Below are positions 33,364 through 42,209 of a stretch of DNA of 49,211 bases, piece after piece (the first letter of the stretch is position 1; each line of letters starts with the position of its first letter). Source of the DNA: Planctomycetota bacterium (lineage in GTDB: Bacteria > Planctomycetota > UBA1135 > JACQFD01); assembly GCA_016200225.1 (NCBI GenBank), contig JACQFD010000019.1:1-49211 (forward strand), given 5' to 3'. The translations under genes and the position numbers were made by a program. The notes beneath the pieces are model-generated. The model was not told the origin of the DNA. It was given only the letters and a program-made list of their open reading frames with translations, and made no database searches.

Positions 33364-33371
33364 TTTGTATT

Positions 33372-34427
33372 TTATCGCCGGTTTGTTTTCCTAAATATAC
33401 CGAACGACAGCGCGAGACTCGGACGGTCGCCGGTCGCGAACACGGAATGCCACGCGACGTCGTCCGCGCCGTTCGAAGGTAATAATAAAACGTCGCCCGC
33501 TTCCAACAGATAGAGCCGGCCCGATTCGACGAGTTCGCGCGCGAAATCGGGCGAACGGTTCAGTAACTTCTCGATCGCCGCGTCGTCGCCGCGGTCGAGA
33601 TGTTTCAAAACGCGCGCGCGAGTTTTCCCGATGCGCGCCGAAATCCGCGCGGCGAGTTCGCGCTTCGGCAGGGCGAGCCACGCCGTTTCCCCGGCGAGCT
33701 GCGCGTACACGACGCCGAGCTGACGCGGTTCGGCATCATGATGAAAGACCGCGCCGCCCCCGGGCGCGTTATTGTAAATAATCCGCTCCGAGGCGCGCAC
33801 GCGCTTTTGCAATATCGTTTCGACGATTTTGTAGATTCCCCGGTTTTTTGTTATGACGCCGCACTCGGGAAAGGCGGCCTCCGCGAACGCGTCGGACACG
33901 ATGGATTTATTTTCATTACCCATCCAGTCGCGCAGGCGCTCCGATCCGAACGAAAATCGTATTCGTAACGAAACGTCGCGTTCGTCCTCCGAAATCCACG
34001 ACAATTTCGCGTACACGTCGTCGCTCGCGGAACCGCCGCGCCGCGAACCGTAAACTTTAACGATCTCGCGCGCGTCGCCGGCGTCGGCCACGGCGGTCGT
34101 CGCCCGAAACGCGCGAGAGCCGCGCAGGCGCGCGATCATCGCATTGTGAAAATCGGCGCCGCCGCGCAGCTCGTCGAAGAGCGCGAGGGTTTTCTTAATG
34201 TTAATGATATACTTTTTCGCGAGCGCGGCGCCCCGCCGTTTCAGTACAATCGGTTCCGAAGCGCGCCAGAGTTCCGCGATGGAGCGCCCGCCGGCAGGGC
34301 CGTCGCGGAGAACCGCGAAACCATAATGAAATCCGCGCCGAGCGAGCGCGACGATGCGCGTTCCCGACGACGCCGCGGCGATTCGCGAACGCGCGGAGCG
34401 CGGCGGCAGCCAGGCCGGAATATTCAT
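33372..34427 (-). CDS. Unknown protein, possible JmjC/cupin-type Fe(II) oxygenase
   Basis: 351 residues. The first ~200 do not resemble anything I know. The C-terminal ~150 have the layout of a cupin or JmjC-like Fe(II)/2-oxoglutarate oxygenase: H229-x-D231 in AVFHHDAEPRQ, a GDVLLLPSNG strand, the distal H327 in AWHSV and a possible 2-oxoglutarate-binding R335 (DRPSLALSF). If so it would hydroxylate a protein or small molecule. The gene lies 17 bases downstream of the 2-oxoglutarate dehydrogenase gene, an interesting link to its possible co-substrate. Confidence that it is a gene is high; the functional call is tentative. Confidence 0.5.
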   Translation of the reverse strand: MNIPAWLPPRSARSRIAAASSGTRIVALARRGFHYGFAVLRDGPAGGRSIAELWRASEPIVLKRRGAALAKKYIINIKKTLALFDELRGGADFHNAMIARLRGSRAFRATTAVADAGDAREIVKVYGSRRGGSASDDVYAKLSWISEDERDVSLRIRFSFGSERLRDWMGNENKSIVSDAFAEAAFPECGVITKNRGIYKIVETILQKRVRASERIIYNNAPGGGAVFHHDAEPRQLGVVYAQLAGETAWLALPKRELAARISARIGKTRARVLKHLDRGDDAAIEKLLNRSPDFARELVESGRLYLLEAGDVLLLPSNGADDVAWHSVFATGDRPSLALSFGIFRKTNRR

Positions 34428-34444
34428 TATCTTTTTAAGAATAT

Positions 34445-37400
34445 TTAAGAAACTTGTCCGAACGCGCGTGCAATCACATCGCGCTGTTCCGCGGCGTGGA
34501 CGCGCGCGGAGCCGACGGCCGGACTCGCGTTTTCCGGCCGCGATATAACAGTTACGGCGCGGCCCGCGGCGGCCTCGATCCGCGGTCGGATGAACGATGC
34601 GGCTCCCATCGTCGCGCCCTCCTCCTGCACCCAGCGGAGTTCCGCGTTCGGAAATTGTAACAACCGCCGCGCGACGTCGCCCGAATCGAGCGGATACAAT
34701 TGTTCGAACCGTAAAATGGCGACGTCGCGTCGTCCCAGGCGCTCGCGTTCGGCGGCGAGATCATAATAAAGTTTTCCGGAGCAGAGCAGCGCGAGTCCGC
34801 ACGCCGCCGGATCCGCGATCGTACTATCGTCGAGAATCGGCTCGAAACGCCCTTGTTCGAATTCCGCGATCGGCGAGCACGCCTCCGGGGCGCGCAGCAG
34901 GCTTTTCGGCGTCATTAATATTAACGGTTTCACCGGCCGTCGATACACTTGATCGCGCAACAAATGAAACATTTGCGCCGCCGTCGTCGCGTTGACGACG
35001 CGCATGTTGTCGCGCGCGCACAATTGTAAGAATCGTTCGAGCCGCGCGCTCGAGTGCTCGGGTCCCTGTCCGTCGTATCCGTGGGGGAGAAATAATACCA
35101 ATCCGCACGGTTCGCCCCATTTCGCCTCGCCGGACGCGATGAATTGATCGATTTGAATTTGCGCGCCGTTTACAAAATCTCCGAATTGCGCCTCCCAGAT
35201 GACCAGGATGTTTTCATTACGATCGGCGCGGTGCCGTTCGACGGAATATCCATATTCGAAACCGAGCGCCGCCTCTTCGCTGAGGAGGCTGTCTGTAATT
35301 TCATAAATCGCCTGTCCGGGAAGCGCGTGTCCCGGCGCGCCGAGATTGTTCAACGGAATATAACGATTCCCATTCTTATAATCATACAAAACGGAGTGGC
35401 GGTGGCTGAAGGTTCCGCGCCCCGAGTCCTCGCCCGTCAATCGGACGGTCACGCCCCCGGCGAGCAGCGTTCCGTAGGCTAATGTTTCGGCGAGGCCGAA
35501 ATCGACCTGCGCGCCGCCCGATTCCAACATCTGGCGGCGTTTGCGAAACGAGCGCTCGATTTTCTGATGCGGCGTGAAATCGGCCGGCCACGAAGACGCC
35601 GCGAGGCCGATTCGCGCGAGCGTCTCCGCCGGCACGGAGGTTTGCGGAATGTCGGGAGTCACATTCAAAATCTCGGCGCCCGGCGCCCATTGGCGGTCGC
35701 GGACGGCGTCGCGGGCCGCGGCGAGTTTTGTAATATATTCGGATTCGTAATTTTTAGAATAATTTTCGTCGATCAATTTTTCGCGCGCCAACTGTCGTTC
35801 GAAGAACGCCCACACGGGCGGGTGGCGCTCGATTTTCTGCACCATGACCGGCTGCGTGTAGCCCGGTTCGTCGCCCTCGTTGTGCCCGTGGCGACGATAA
35901 CAAATAAGATCGATGACGACGTCGTGGCGAAATTCGCGCATGTAATCGAAGGCGAGCTTCGCGACGTGCGCGACGGCGAGCGCGTCGTCGCCGTTTACGT
36001 GAAAAATCGGCGCCTCGATCGTTTTCGCGAGATCGCTACAATAAAGCGAGGACCTCGAATCGCGCGGGTTCGCGGTGTAGCCGATTTGATTATTGATAAT
36101 TACATGATACGTGCCGCCCGTTTTATAGCCATCGAGCCGCGCGAATTGTAATGTCTCCATGACGACGCCCTGTCCGGCGAACGCCGCGTCGCCGTGAATC
36201 AAGACCGGCAGCACGGTCGTGCGTTCGCGGTCTCCGCGGATGTCCTGTTTGGCGCGCGCGATGCCGACGACGACGGGATTCACGGCCTCGAGATGGCTCG
36301 GGTTGCATGCTAACGATACGGGAAGTTTTGCATTTCCGTCTGCGGCGAATTGACCGCGGAATCCCAGATGATATTTAACATCTCCCGAATAGCCGCCGCC
36401 CGCTCCCGCGACGCCCTCGAACTCGGCGAAAATCCGCTCGAGCGGCATGCCGACCAGATTGGCGAGGACGTTGAGGCGGCCGCGGTGCGCCATGCCGAGA
36501 ATCACCTCGCGGACGCCGGTGCGGTGCGCGCGCTGTAATATAATATTTAACAATGGAATCAGCGAATCGCCGCCTTCGAGCGAAAAACGCTTTTGTCCGA
36601 CGTAGCGCGAATGCAGGAATTTTTCGAAGGCGTCCGCTTCGATCAATTTGCGCAATATTTGCAATTTCTCGTCGACGCTCGCGCTTTCGACCGGCATCGT
36701 TTCGATCCGGTCGCGGAGCCAGACGCGTTCCTGCGCGTTCGCGAGATGTTCGACTTCATAACCGATCTTTCGGCAGTACACATGTCGAAGGCGCGCGAGC
36801 GCCACGCGCAGCGAACCGAAAGCCGTGGGGCTGTAAACAAAATAGGTATCATGTAACAATTGCTGCGCGGGCTTTCCCGTGTCCATTCCAATATAAAATT
36901 CGCGGTCGAGATCCCAGACCGTGAATCCGAAATGTTGCAATTGCAGCTCCGAATGACCGGCCGGACTCTCCAATTCGAGCGGATCGAGATCGGCGAGACG
37001 GTGGCCGTGCGTGCGGTGCGCGTCGATCAACTGTTGCATCTTCGCCGCGCGTTCGAGCGCGTCTTTGTTCGAATCGAGCGCGCTCGCGGGTTTCTTAGTA
37101 TCCGGTTCCTGATGATACGGATAAAACGGAACGCGAAGTTCTTTAAATATGGATTCGTAAAATTCGTGCTTTCCCTCGAGCAGCGCGTGCACTTCCGCGA
37201 GATACGCGCCGGACTCGGCTCCTTGAATCACGCGGTGGTCGTACGTGCTCGTGATTCCCATCATCTTACCGATGCCAAGCGCGACGCGCGCCTCCGCCGA
37301 CATCGCCTGCGCCTCGGCGGAATATTCGATGGCGCCGGTGGCGACGATCGCGCCCTGTCCTTTCATGAGTCTCGGAACGGACGCGATCGTGCCGAGCGTT

Positions 37401-38239
37401 CCCGGATTTGTAAATGTAATCGTAGTATCCTTGAAATCCGCGGGCGCGAGTTTTCCGGCGCGCGCGCGCGCGATCAAGTCGTCGACGGCCGCGGCGAATT
37501 GTATAAATGATAATTCGCCGGCTTTCTTGATGGAAGGAACGACGAGCGAGCGCCCGCCGCCCTGCTTCGGCAGATCGATGGCGACGCCGAAGTTTATAGA
37601 TGTGGGAACGCGGCGGTGCGGCGCGCCGGCTTGGTTCTCGTAGGCCGTGTTGAGCGCCGGGTGCTTCGCGAGCGCGCGGACGAGCGCGAAACCGATGACG
37701 TGCGTATAAGTTATTTTACTTTTCCCGCGCGACTCGAGGACTTGATTCAGTAAACTTCGATTTTCCTCGAGCGCGCGGACGGGAATATTACGAAACGTCG
37801 TGGCCGTCGGCATATCGAGGCTCGATTCCATGTTTTCGACGATCTTCGACGCGACGCCGCGGAGCGGTTCGAGCCGGAATCCCGCGTCCGGTTCGCGATG
37901 CTTCGTTTCCGCGGGAGCGTCCGCGTGCGGGATTGGAGACGTTACAATTTGCGGGACGGCGTCGTGCGACATTACAGTTGGCGCAACTGTAGTTTGTGCG
38001 CCGGCGTCGCTCTCGTCGCCCGCGTCTCCGACGGCGGCGGCCGCCTGCCGCGCCATGATCTCAGCTTCGAGTTTCGAGCGCGCCTCGGGCGACAACTGTT
38101 CGAAGAAGCGGAGCCAGCCGCCGTCCACGGATGCGGGATTATTCTTAAAATCGTCGTAAACGGCCTCGAAGAACGCGGCGCCGAGGCCGCTCAGACCGAC
38201 TTCGCGGCGCGGATTGTTGTTGGGTCGTGAATCGGTCAA
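34445..38239 (-). CDS. kgd: Multifunctional 2-oxoglutarate dehydrogenase/decarboxylase (fused E2-E1, Kgd/OdhA type)
   Basis: 1264 residues from the TTG at 38239; sequence further upstream is Arg-rich nonsense overlapping the divergent gene. Parts in order: the short N-terminal helix (about 18-48, FFEAVYDDFKNNP); a variable linker to ~120; the E2 succinyltransferase core (125-360) with TNPGTLGT and DHRVIQG (334-340); then the thiamine-diphosphate E1 from about 385 with GMAHRGRLNVLANL, GDAAFAGQG and RRHGHNEGDEPGY. There is no lipoyl domain, as in the actinobacterial OdhA/Kgd proteins, which use the lipoyl domain of another E2. It converts 2-oxoglutarate to succinyl-CoA, or to succinic semialdehyde. 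It is divergent from the TPR-frataxin gene. Confidence 0.93.
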   Translation of the reverse strand: MTDSRPNNNPRREVGLSGLGAAFFEAVYDDFKNNPASVDGGWLRFFEQLSPEARSKLEAEIMARQAAAAVGDAGDESDAGAQTTVAPTVMSHDAVPQIVTSPIPHADAPAETKHREPDAGFRLEPLRGVASKIVENMESSLDMPTATTFRNIPVRALEENRSLLNQVLESRGKSKITYTHVIGFALVRALAKHPALNTAYENQAGAPHRRVPTSINFGVAIDLPKQGGGRSLVVPSIKKAGELSFIQFAAAVDDLIARARAGKLAPADFKDTTITFTNPGTLGTIASVPRLMKGQGAIVATGAIEYSAEAQAMSAEARVALGIGKMMGITSTYDHRVIQGAESGAYLAEVHALLEGKHEFYESIFKELRVPFYPYHQEPDTKKPASALDSNKDALERAAKMQQLIDAHRTHGHRLADLDPLELESPAGHSELQLQHFGFTVWDLDREFYIGMDTGKPAQQLLHDTYFVYSPTAFGSLRVALARLRHVYCRKIGYEVEHLANAQERVWLRDRIETMPVESASVDEKLQILRKLIEADAFEKFLHSRYVGQKRFSLEGGDSLIPLLNIILQRAHRTGVREVILGMAHRGRLNVLANLVGMPLERIFAEFEGVAGAGGGYSGDVKYHLGFRGQFAADGNAKLPVSLACNPSHLEAVNPVVVGIARAKQDIRGDRERTTVLPVLIHGDAAFAGQGVVMETLQFARLDGYKTGGTYHVIINNQIGYTANPRDSRSSLYCSDLAKTIEAPIFHVNGDDALAVAHVAKLAFDYMREFRHDVVIDLICYRRHGHNEGDEPGYTQPVMVQKIERHPPVWAFFERQLAREKLIDENYSKNYESEYITKLAAARDAVRDRQWAPGAEILNVTPDIPQTSVPAETLARIGLAASSWPADFTPHQKIERSFRKRRQMLESGGAQVDFGLAETLAYGTLLAGGVTVRLTGEDSGRGTFSHRHSVLYDYKNGNRYIPLNNLGAPGHALPGQAIYEITDSLLSEEAALGFEYGYSVERHRADRNENILVIWEAQFGDFVNGAQIQIDQFIASGEAKWGEPCGLVLFLPHGYDGQGPEHSSARLERFLQLCARDNMRVVNATTAAQMFHLLRDQVYRRPVKPLILMTPKSLLRAPEACSPIAEFEQGRFEPILDDSTIADPAACGLALLCSGKLYYDLAAERERLGRRDVAILRFEQLYPLDSGDVARRLLQFPNAELRWVQEEGATMGAASFIRPRIEAAAGRAVTVISRPENASPAVGSARVHAAEQRDVIARAFGQVS

Positions 38240-38319
38240 TGGAGTGTCGAAATGGAATCTTCGATTATGAACGATCAACGCGCCCTTCGCATCGCGGAGG
38301 TTCCACGTACCATGGCGAC

Positions 38320-38961
38320 ATGGATTTAACAGAACTCGATCTGGCAGTCCGCTCCGATCCCAACAACGCACAGGGGAGGCTCGCGCTCGGCGTCGCGCTT
38401 CTCGAAGCGGGTCGCGGGAGCGATGCGATCGAACATCTGCGCCGGGCGATGATGCTGCAGCGCGATTTTCTGGAAGCGTACGCCGCGCTCGGGCGCGCGC
38501 TCCTCGCGGAAGGGGAGCACGTCGCCGCCATCGCCACGCTCGAAGGCGGGCGCGAGATCGCGCGCCACGCATCGGACGAATTGGCCGTCGCGAAATTCGA
38601 CGCGGCGCTCGAAGGACTCGGTCCCGTAAAACGGCGCGGCGCCGGTCCGCTCGACGATCGCGCGTTTCACGATGTGGCTGCAAAAACGCTCGCCGAATTG
38701 AAGGATCGCCTCGCGCGGCTGCCGCTGGATGTTAAAATACAATTCACGCCTGGAATATTAGTATTCGACGCGGCGAATTCGAAAATGGGACTCAGCGAAC
38801 AGAAGACTTCGAAGGAAATCTGGTGCACGAGCGCGCTCGGCGAATTCAAGTTTCGTTATATCGGAACTTCCAACAGTTGGAAAACGGCCGACGGCGACGA
38901 GTTGACCGGCGTCGTGCGCGGATTTCTGGCGCGCGCGGCGGGCCGCGACATACAATTTTAA
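38320..38961 (+). CDS. TPR protein fused to a frataxin/CyaY-like domain
   Basis: 213 residues from the ATG at 38320 (an upstream in-frame start at 38227 lies inside the start of the divergent gene). Residues 5-100 form two or three TPR hairpins (ARLALGVALL-like ALGVALLEAGRGSDAIEHL, then YAALGRALLAEG). Residues 112-205 follow the frataxin pattern: FHDVAAKTLAELKDRL, an ILVFD strand, then KEIWCTSALGEFKF matching the QIWLASPSGGxxF core, and a conserved Trp and acidic segment (SWKTADGDEL). Frataxins bind iron and tune Fe-S cluster assembly at the cysteine desulfurase. A TPR fusion suggests a protein-docking variant. The ferredoxin-like fold call is from pattern only. Confidence 0.65.
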   Translation: MDLTELDLAVRSDPNNAQGRLALGVALLEAGRGSDAIEHLRRAMMLQRDFLEAYAALGRALLAEGEHVAAIATLEGGREIARHASDELAVAKFDAALEGLGPVKRRGAGPLDDRAFHDVAAKTLAELKDRLARLPLDVKIQFTPGILVFDAANSKMGLSEQKTSKEIWCTSALGEFKFRYIGTSNSWKTADGDELTGVVRGFLARAAGRDIQF

Positions 38962-38973
38962 TCATTGCGATCC

Positions 38974-39960
38974 ATGAACGGAACTATCATTAAATTTACG
39001 TTTTCGCTGCTCGCGATCGGGGGCGCGAACGTGATCTTCGACGGCAGGGCGATCCCAGCGGCCTCCATGCCCGACGCCGTGCCGAAGTCCGTGCGCGAGA
39101 CCGCGCTCAAACTCGACCCGTGGGCGGAAAAGTATCATTTACAAATCCACGTCGCGGCGAACAACCCGCTGCTCGTCGTGCTTCCGGCCAACTACACGTC
39201 GGCGCCGCAAATTAACAAAAAATTGCACGACGTCCGCGAGGATTTCATCGCGCGATTCGAAGGGAAAACCGGAGACGCGTCCATGGAGGTCGTGTACGTC
39301 GACAAGCAGGCCGCGTACACGGCGTATGTGGATCTATTAGTTTCGCGCGAAGATTACTTAAAGTCGTGGGCGGCCGGCGCGAAGGAAAACGTCGGATTCA
39401 CGCTGCTGCGTCCGTTCGCGACTGCGTACTTTCGCGATCCCAAGGATCCGAAGGAAAAGAAGGCCGAATTTAATTTAATGAACGAGCTCGAACATCAATA
39501 TGCGCACGTCCTCGTCAACGCGGCGTTCGGCCGCCAGCCCTATTGGGTGCAGGAGACGATCGCGTGGAGTCTCGAGCAGGGGCGCGAAAATCAAATATAT
39601 GCATTCTGCCACCGGAATGGATTTGTTGCAAAAAAGGAACACGGCGGCTGGCCGAAACTCGGAAAACAATATTTACTTTCGGCGAAATCCCTGCCGTTCG
39701 ACAAGATCTTCGCGATGGAACGCGACGCCGACATTCCGCGCGAGCTTGCCGCGGGTTCGATGGTATTTATGGAATTGCTCTCGGGCAAGAACCGCGAATC
39801 GCTGCTGAAATTGATCGCGGCATTCAAGGCCGAATACGAATCGAAAGCGTCGGATCCGTCGTATAAGATTCCGCTCGATAAACAAAAAAGCGCGTTCAAG
39901 GAATCCTTCGGGGACGACGCGAACGTTAAACTAATACAACAATTGTCCGAAGGAAAATAA
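38974..39960 (+). CDS. Exported peptidase-MA-like protein with a damaged zinc motif
   Basis: 328 residues from the ATG at 38974 (a TTG 9 bases upstream is possible). A hydrophobic N-terminus looks like a signal peptide (FSLLAIGGANVIFDG). Residues 168-200 have the shape of a gluzincin active site: NELEHQYAHVLVNAAF, then PYWVQETIAWSLE. The usual HExxH reads H174-Q-Y-A-H178, so both zinc-ligand His are kept, but the catalytic Glu is Gln. E194 would be the third ligand. The protein may bind metal without hydrolysing peptides. It begins 12 bases after the TPR-frataxin gene and is likely co-transcribed with it. Confidence 0.6.
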   Translation: MNGTIIKFTFSLLAIGGANVIFDGRAIPAASMPDAVPKSVRETALKLDPWAEKYHLQIHVAANNPLLVVLPANYTSAPQINKKLHDVREDFIARFEGKTGDASMEVVYVDKQAAYTAYVDLLVSREDYLKSWAAGAKENVGFTLLRPFATAYFRDPKDPKEKKAEFNLMNELEHQYAHVLVNAAFGRQPYWVQETIAWSLEQGRENQIYAFCHRNGFVAKKEHGGWPKLGKQYLLSAKSLPFDKIFAMERDADIPRELAAGSMVFMELLSGKNRESLLKLIAAFKAEYESKASDPSYKIPLDKQKSAFKESFGDDANVKLIQQLSEGK

Positions 39961-40215
39961 GCGTTCGTTCGCCGGCGCCTCGCGCGCTTTTTCCGCGCCG
40001 CGCGGACCGCCGTCAGGAGAGGCGTTTTCGGCATCCGATGTCGCCCCGGATTTCGCGCTTTGCAGAGAGTTGAAACCAAACTTTTCGCGCTCCAGAACAG
40101 GGCTGATTCCATCCGATAAGCAGGCCGATCGAACTCCTGTCGGCAAGCAGGCGTTGTTTTATCCATTCAGAACCCCACAGGCCCGCTCTCCATCGAGGGC
40201 CGAACTTCACGCGAA
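39961..40215. other. Intergenic interval, 255 bases
   Basis: Both flanking genes read rightward. I see no RNA gene, no clear Rho-independent terminator and no strong promoter here. Short frames on either strand have no family resemblance. Confidence 0.6.
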
Positions 40216-42201
40216 GTGCACGTGACCACAACTATTAAAAACACCACTCCCACCGGTCGTGCGGCGCAAGGCTGGATTCAAGGCATCGAATCGATTCCGA
40301 CGCTTCCGACCGTAGCCGGACGACTCATCGAAATGGCGTTGAACGAGACTGCGTCGGCCAACGACATCGGCGCGATGGTTTCGATGGACCCGGGCCTCAC
40401 CGCAAAGCTACTAAAAGCGGTGAACTCGTCGTCATACGGTTTGCGCTCGGAGGTGTCGAGCGTGAGCCACGCGATCTCGATCATCGGCCGCCAGTCGCTG
40501 CGTTCGCTCGTCCTCGGCATATCCGTATTTGATACAATGAAAAGCGGCGGCGGCCAGTCGGCGGCGGGCACGCAGGAAACATTATGGAAGCACGCGGTGG
40601 CCACCGCGGCGGCGGCGCAGTTGATCGCCGAGTCCGTCGGAAAAGTAAACTCCGAAGAGGCCTACATCGCGGGCCTCATGCACGATATCGGTAAAGTAAC
40701 ATTTAATATGCTGCGTCCGGCCGATTATCAATTGGCGATCGCGGACGCCGCGGAAAACGGCAGGACCGACGAATTCGCGAGCGAAGTGCGCCACTGTGGC
40801 ATCGACCACTCCGAACTTGGCGGATTGCTCGCGGCGCGGTGGGCGCTGCCGAGCGGAATTCGCGCGTCGATTCAGTATCATCACGATCCGGCGGCGGGCG
40901 CGAACGAGCCGACGCCGATTCGCCGAATTGTTGCAATCACGCGCGCGGCCGACATTATGGCATTCCGCTGCGGGTATCCGTCCATCGAGGGCCAGCGTCC
41001 GCCCGATTTGGATAAAGTCACGCAGGATCTTCTCGCCCGCGTCGAGGACACGACGGCCGTCGAGCGCGTCAAGAGCGAAGTTCGCAAATGCGCGGAAGTT
41101 TTTCGTTATGGAGAGAGCGTCGATCCGGCGATCTGGCAACAACGTTTATATTCGGCGAATGCCGAATTATCCAAAGCGTTCGCGCAGGTCGCGGAGACGC
41201 AGCGAGTGCAACAGAAGTCGACGGAACTGATCATTCAAACGCAAAAATTCCTCGGCGAGCGCGATCTGATCGCCCTTGTCCTCAAGGAGGCGGTCGACAA
41301 ACTCGGATTCGACCGCGCGTATTTTTTACAAATAACCGACGACCAGAAAAGTGTAGTCATACAATATTTCGTGTCCGGCGACGGACGCGGCACGGAATTG
41401 TTAGGAAAGGCGACCAGCCTCGTCGACCCGTCGATCTTCTCGAAGCCGTCGCCGATGGCGCTCGTGCGCGGACAAGACGCGACGAGCAATGCGATTCTCG
41501 ACATGTTAAATGTAAAATCGGCCGTCATAACGCCGATCGAGCACGATCGAAAGATTCGATGCCTGTTTGGGACGGATCGCGGCGCGAAATCGGCCGCCGG
41601 CGACGCGGCGATGGTGGACATGATGATTCATCAATTGTTCGCGCCGAGTTTTTCGTTATTGTTAGTGAACGACCGGCTCTTCAAGCGTGCGCAGTATCTT
41701 TCGATCACCGACGTGCTCACCGGCATCGCGAACCGCCGCCATTTGTTGGAAACATTCGAGCAAATCGCGGATAAGGCGCAGGCGACCAAACTGAACTTCT
41801 GCGTCGCGATGTTCGACATCGATCATTTCAAGAAATTTAACGATGAATGCGGGCACCAGGCGGGCGATCAGGTCTTGCACGGCGTCGCGCAGGCAATACA
41901 ACAAAACTGCCGATCCTACGACGTCGTCGGCCGGTACGGCGGCGAGGAGTTTTGTGTCATTCTGCCGTCGACGTCGCTGACGGTGGCCCAGGGCATCGCC
42001 GAACGCGTTCGCAATGCCGTCGAGCAATTCGGAAAAGAGAACGCTACAAAAGTCGCCGGCCGCGTCGTAACAGTTTCGGGAGGGCTCGCGGCATTCACGC
42101 CCGGCGAGAAACATCAATCGCTCCTCGGGCGCGCGGACGCGGCGCTTTACCGCGCGAAGCAAGGCGGGCGGAATCGCGTCGAACTCTGCCAGGAAAAATA
42201 G
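40216..42201 (+). CDS. HDOD-GAF-GGDEF signalling protein (diguanylate cyclase)
   Basis: 661 residues from a GTG (a second GTG two codons later is equally possible). HDOD domain (about 25-225): IPTLPTVAGRLIEMA, AVNSSSYGL, and a retained HDIGK in AGLMHDIGKVTF. A GAF-like domain (about 345-490) follows a coiled linker. The GGDEF domain (about 500-655) has DIDHFKKFND and the active-site GGEEF (575-579) preceded by RSYD, an intact product-inhibition site five residues upstream. It should make cyclic di-GMP and be feedback-inhibited by it. No membrane segments are seen. The next gene is 8 bases downstream. Confidence 0.93.
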   Translation: MHVTTTIKNTTPTGRAAQGWIQGIESIPTLPTVAGRLIEMALNETASANDIGAMVSMDPGLTAKLLKAVNSSSYGLRSEVSSVSHAISIIGRQSLRSLVLGISVFDTMKSGGGQSAAGTQETLWKHAVATAAAAQLIAESVGKVNSEEAYIAGLMHDIGKVTFNMLRPADYQLAIADAAENGRTDEFASEVRHCGIDHSELGGLLAARWALPSGIRASIQYHHDPAAGANEPTPIRRIVAITRAADIMAFRCGYPSIEGQRPPDLDKVTQDLLARVEDTTAVERVKSEVRKCAEVFRYGESVDPAIWQQRLYSANAELSKAFAQVAETQRVQQKSTELIIQTQKFLGERDLIALVLKEAVDKLGFDRAYFLQITDDQKSVVIQYFVSGDGRGTELLGKATSLVDPSIFSKPSPMALVRGQDATSNAILDMLNVKSAVITPIEHDRKIRCLFGTDRGAKSAAGDAAMVDMMIHQLFAPSFSLLLVNDRLFKRAQYLSITDVLTGIANRRHLLETFEQIADKAQATKLNFCVAMFDIDHFKKFNDECGHQAGDQVLHGVAQAIQQNCRSYDVVGRYGGEEFCVILPSTSLTVAQGIAERVRNAVEQFGKENATKVAGRVVTVSGGLAAFTPGEKHQSLLGRADAALYRAKQGGRNRVELCQEK

Positions 42202-42209
42202 GATTTGTT

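Noticed and set aside
38240..38683. Upstream extension of the 2-oxoglutarate dehydrogenase frame
   Set aside because: The extra 148 codons are Arg-rich and overlap the divergent TPR-frataxin gene. Starting at 38239 gives the known N-terminal helix and family length.
41847..42209. Upstream extension of the GT2-TPR gene
   Set aside because: It lies wholly inside the GGDEF-coding region and reads as basic nonsense. The ATG at 42210 has a ribosome binding site.
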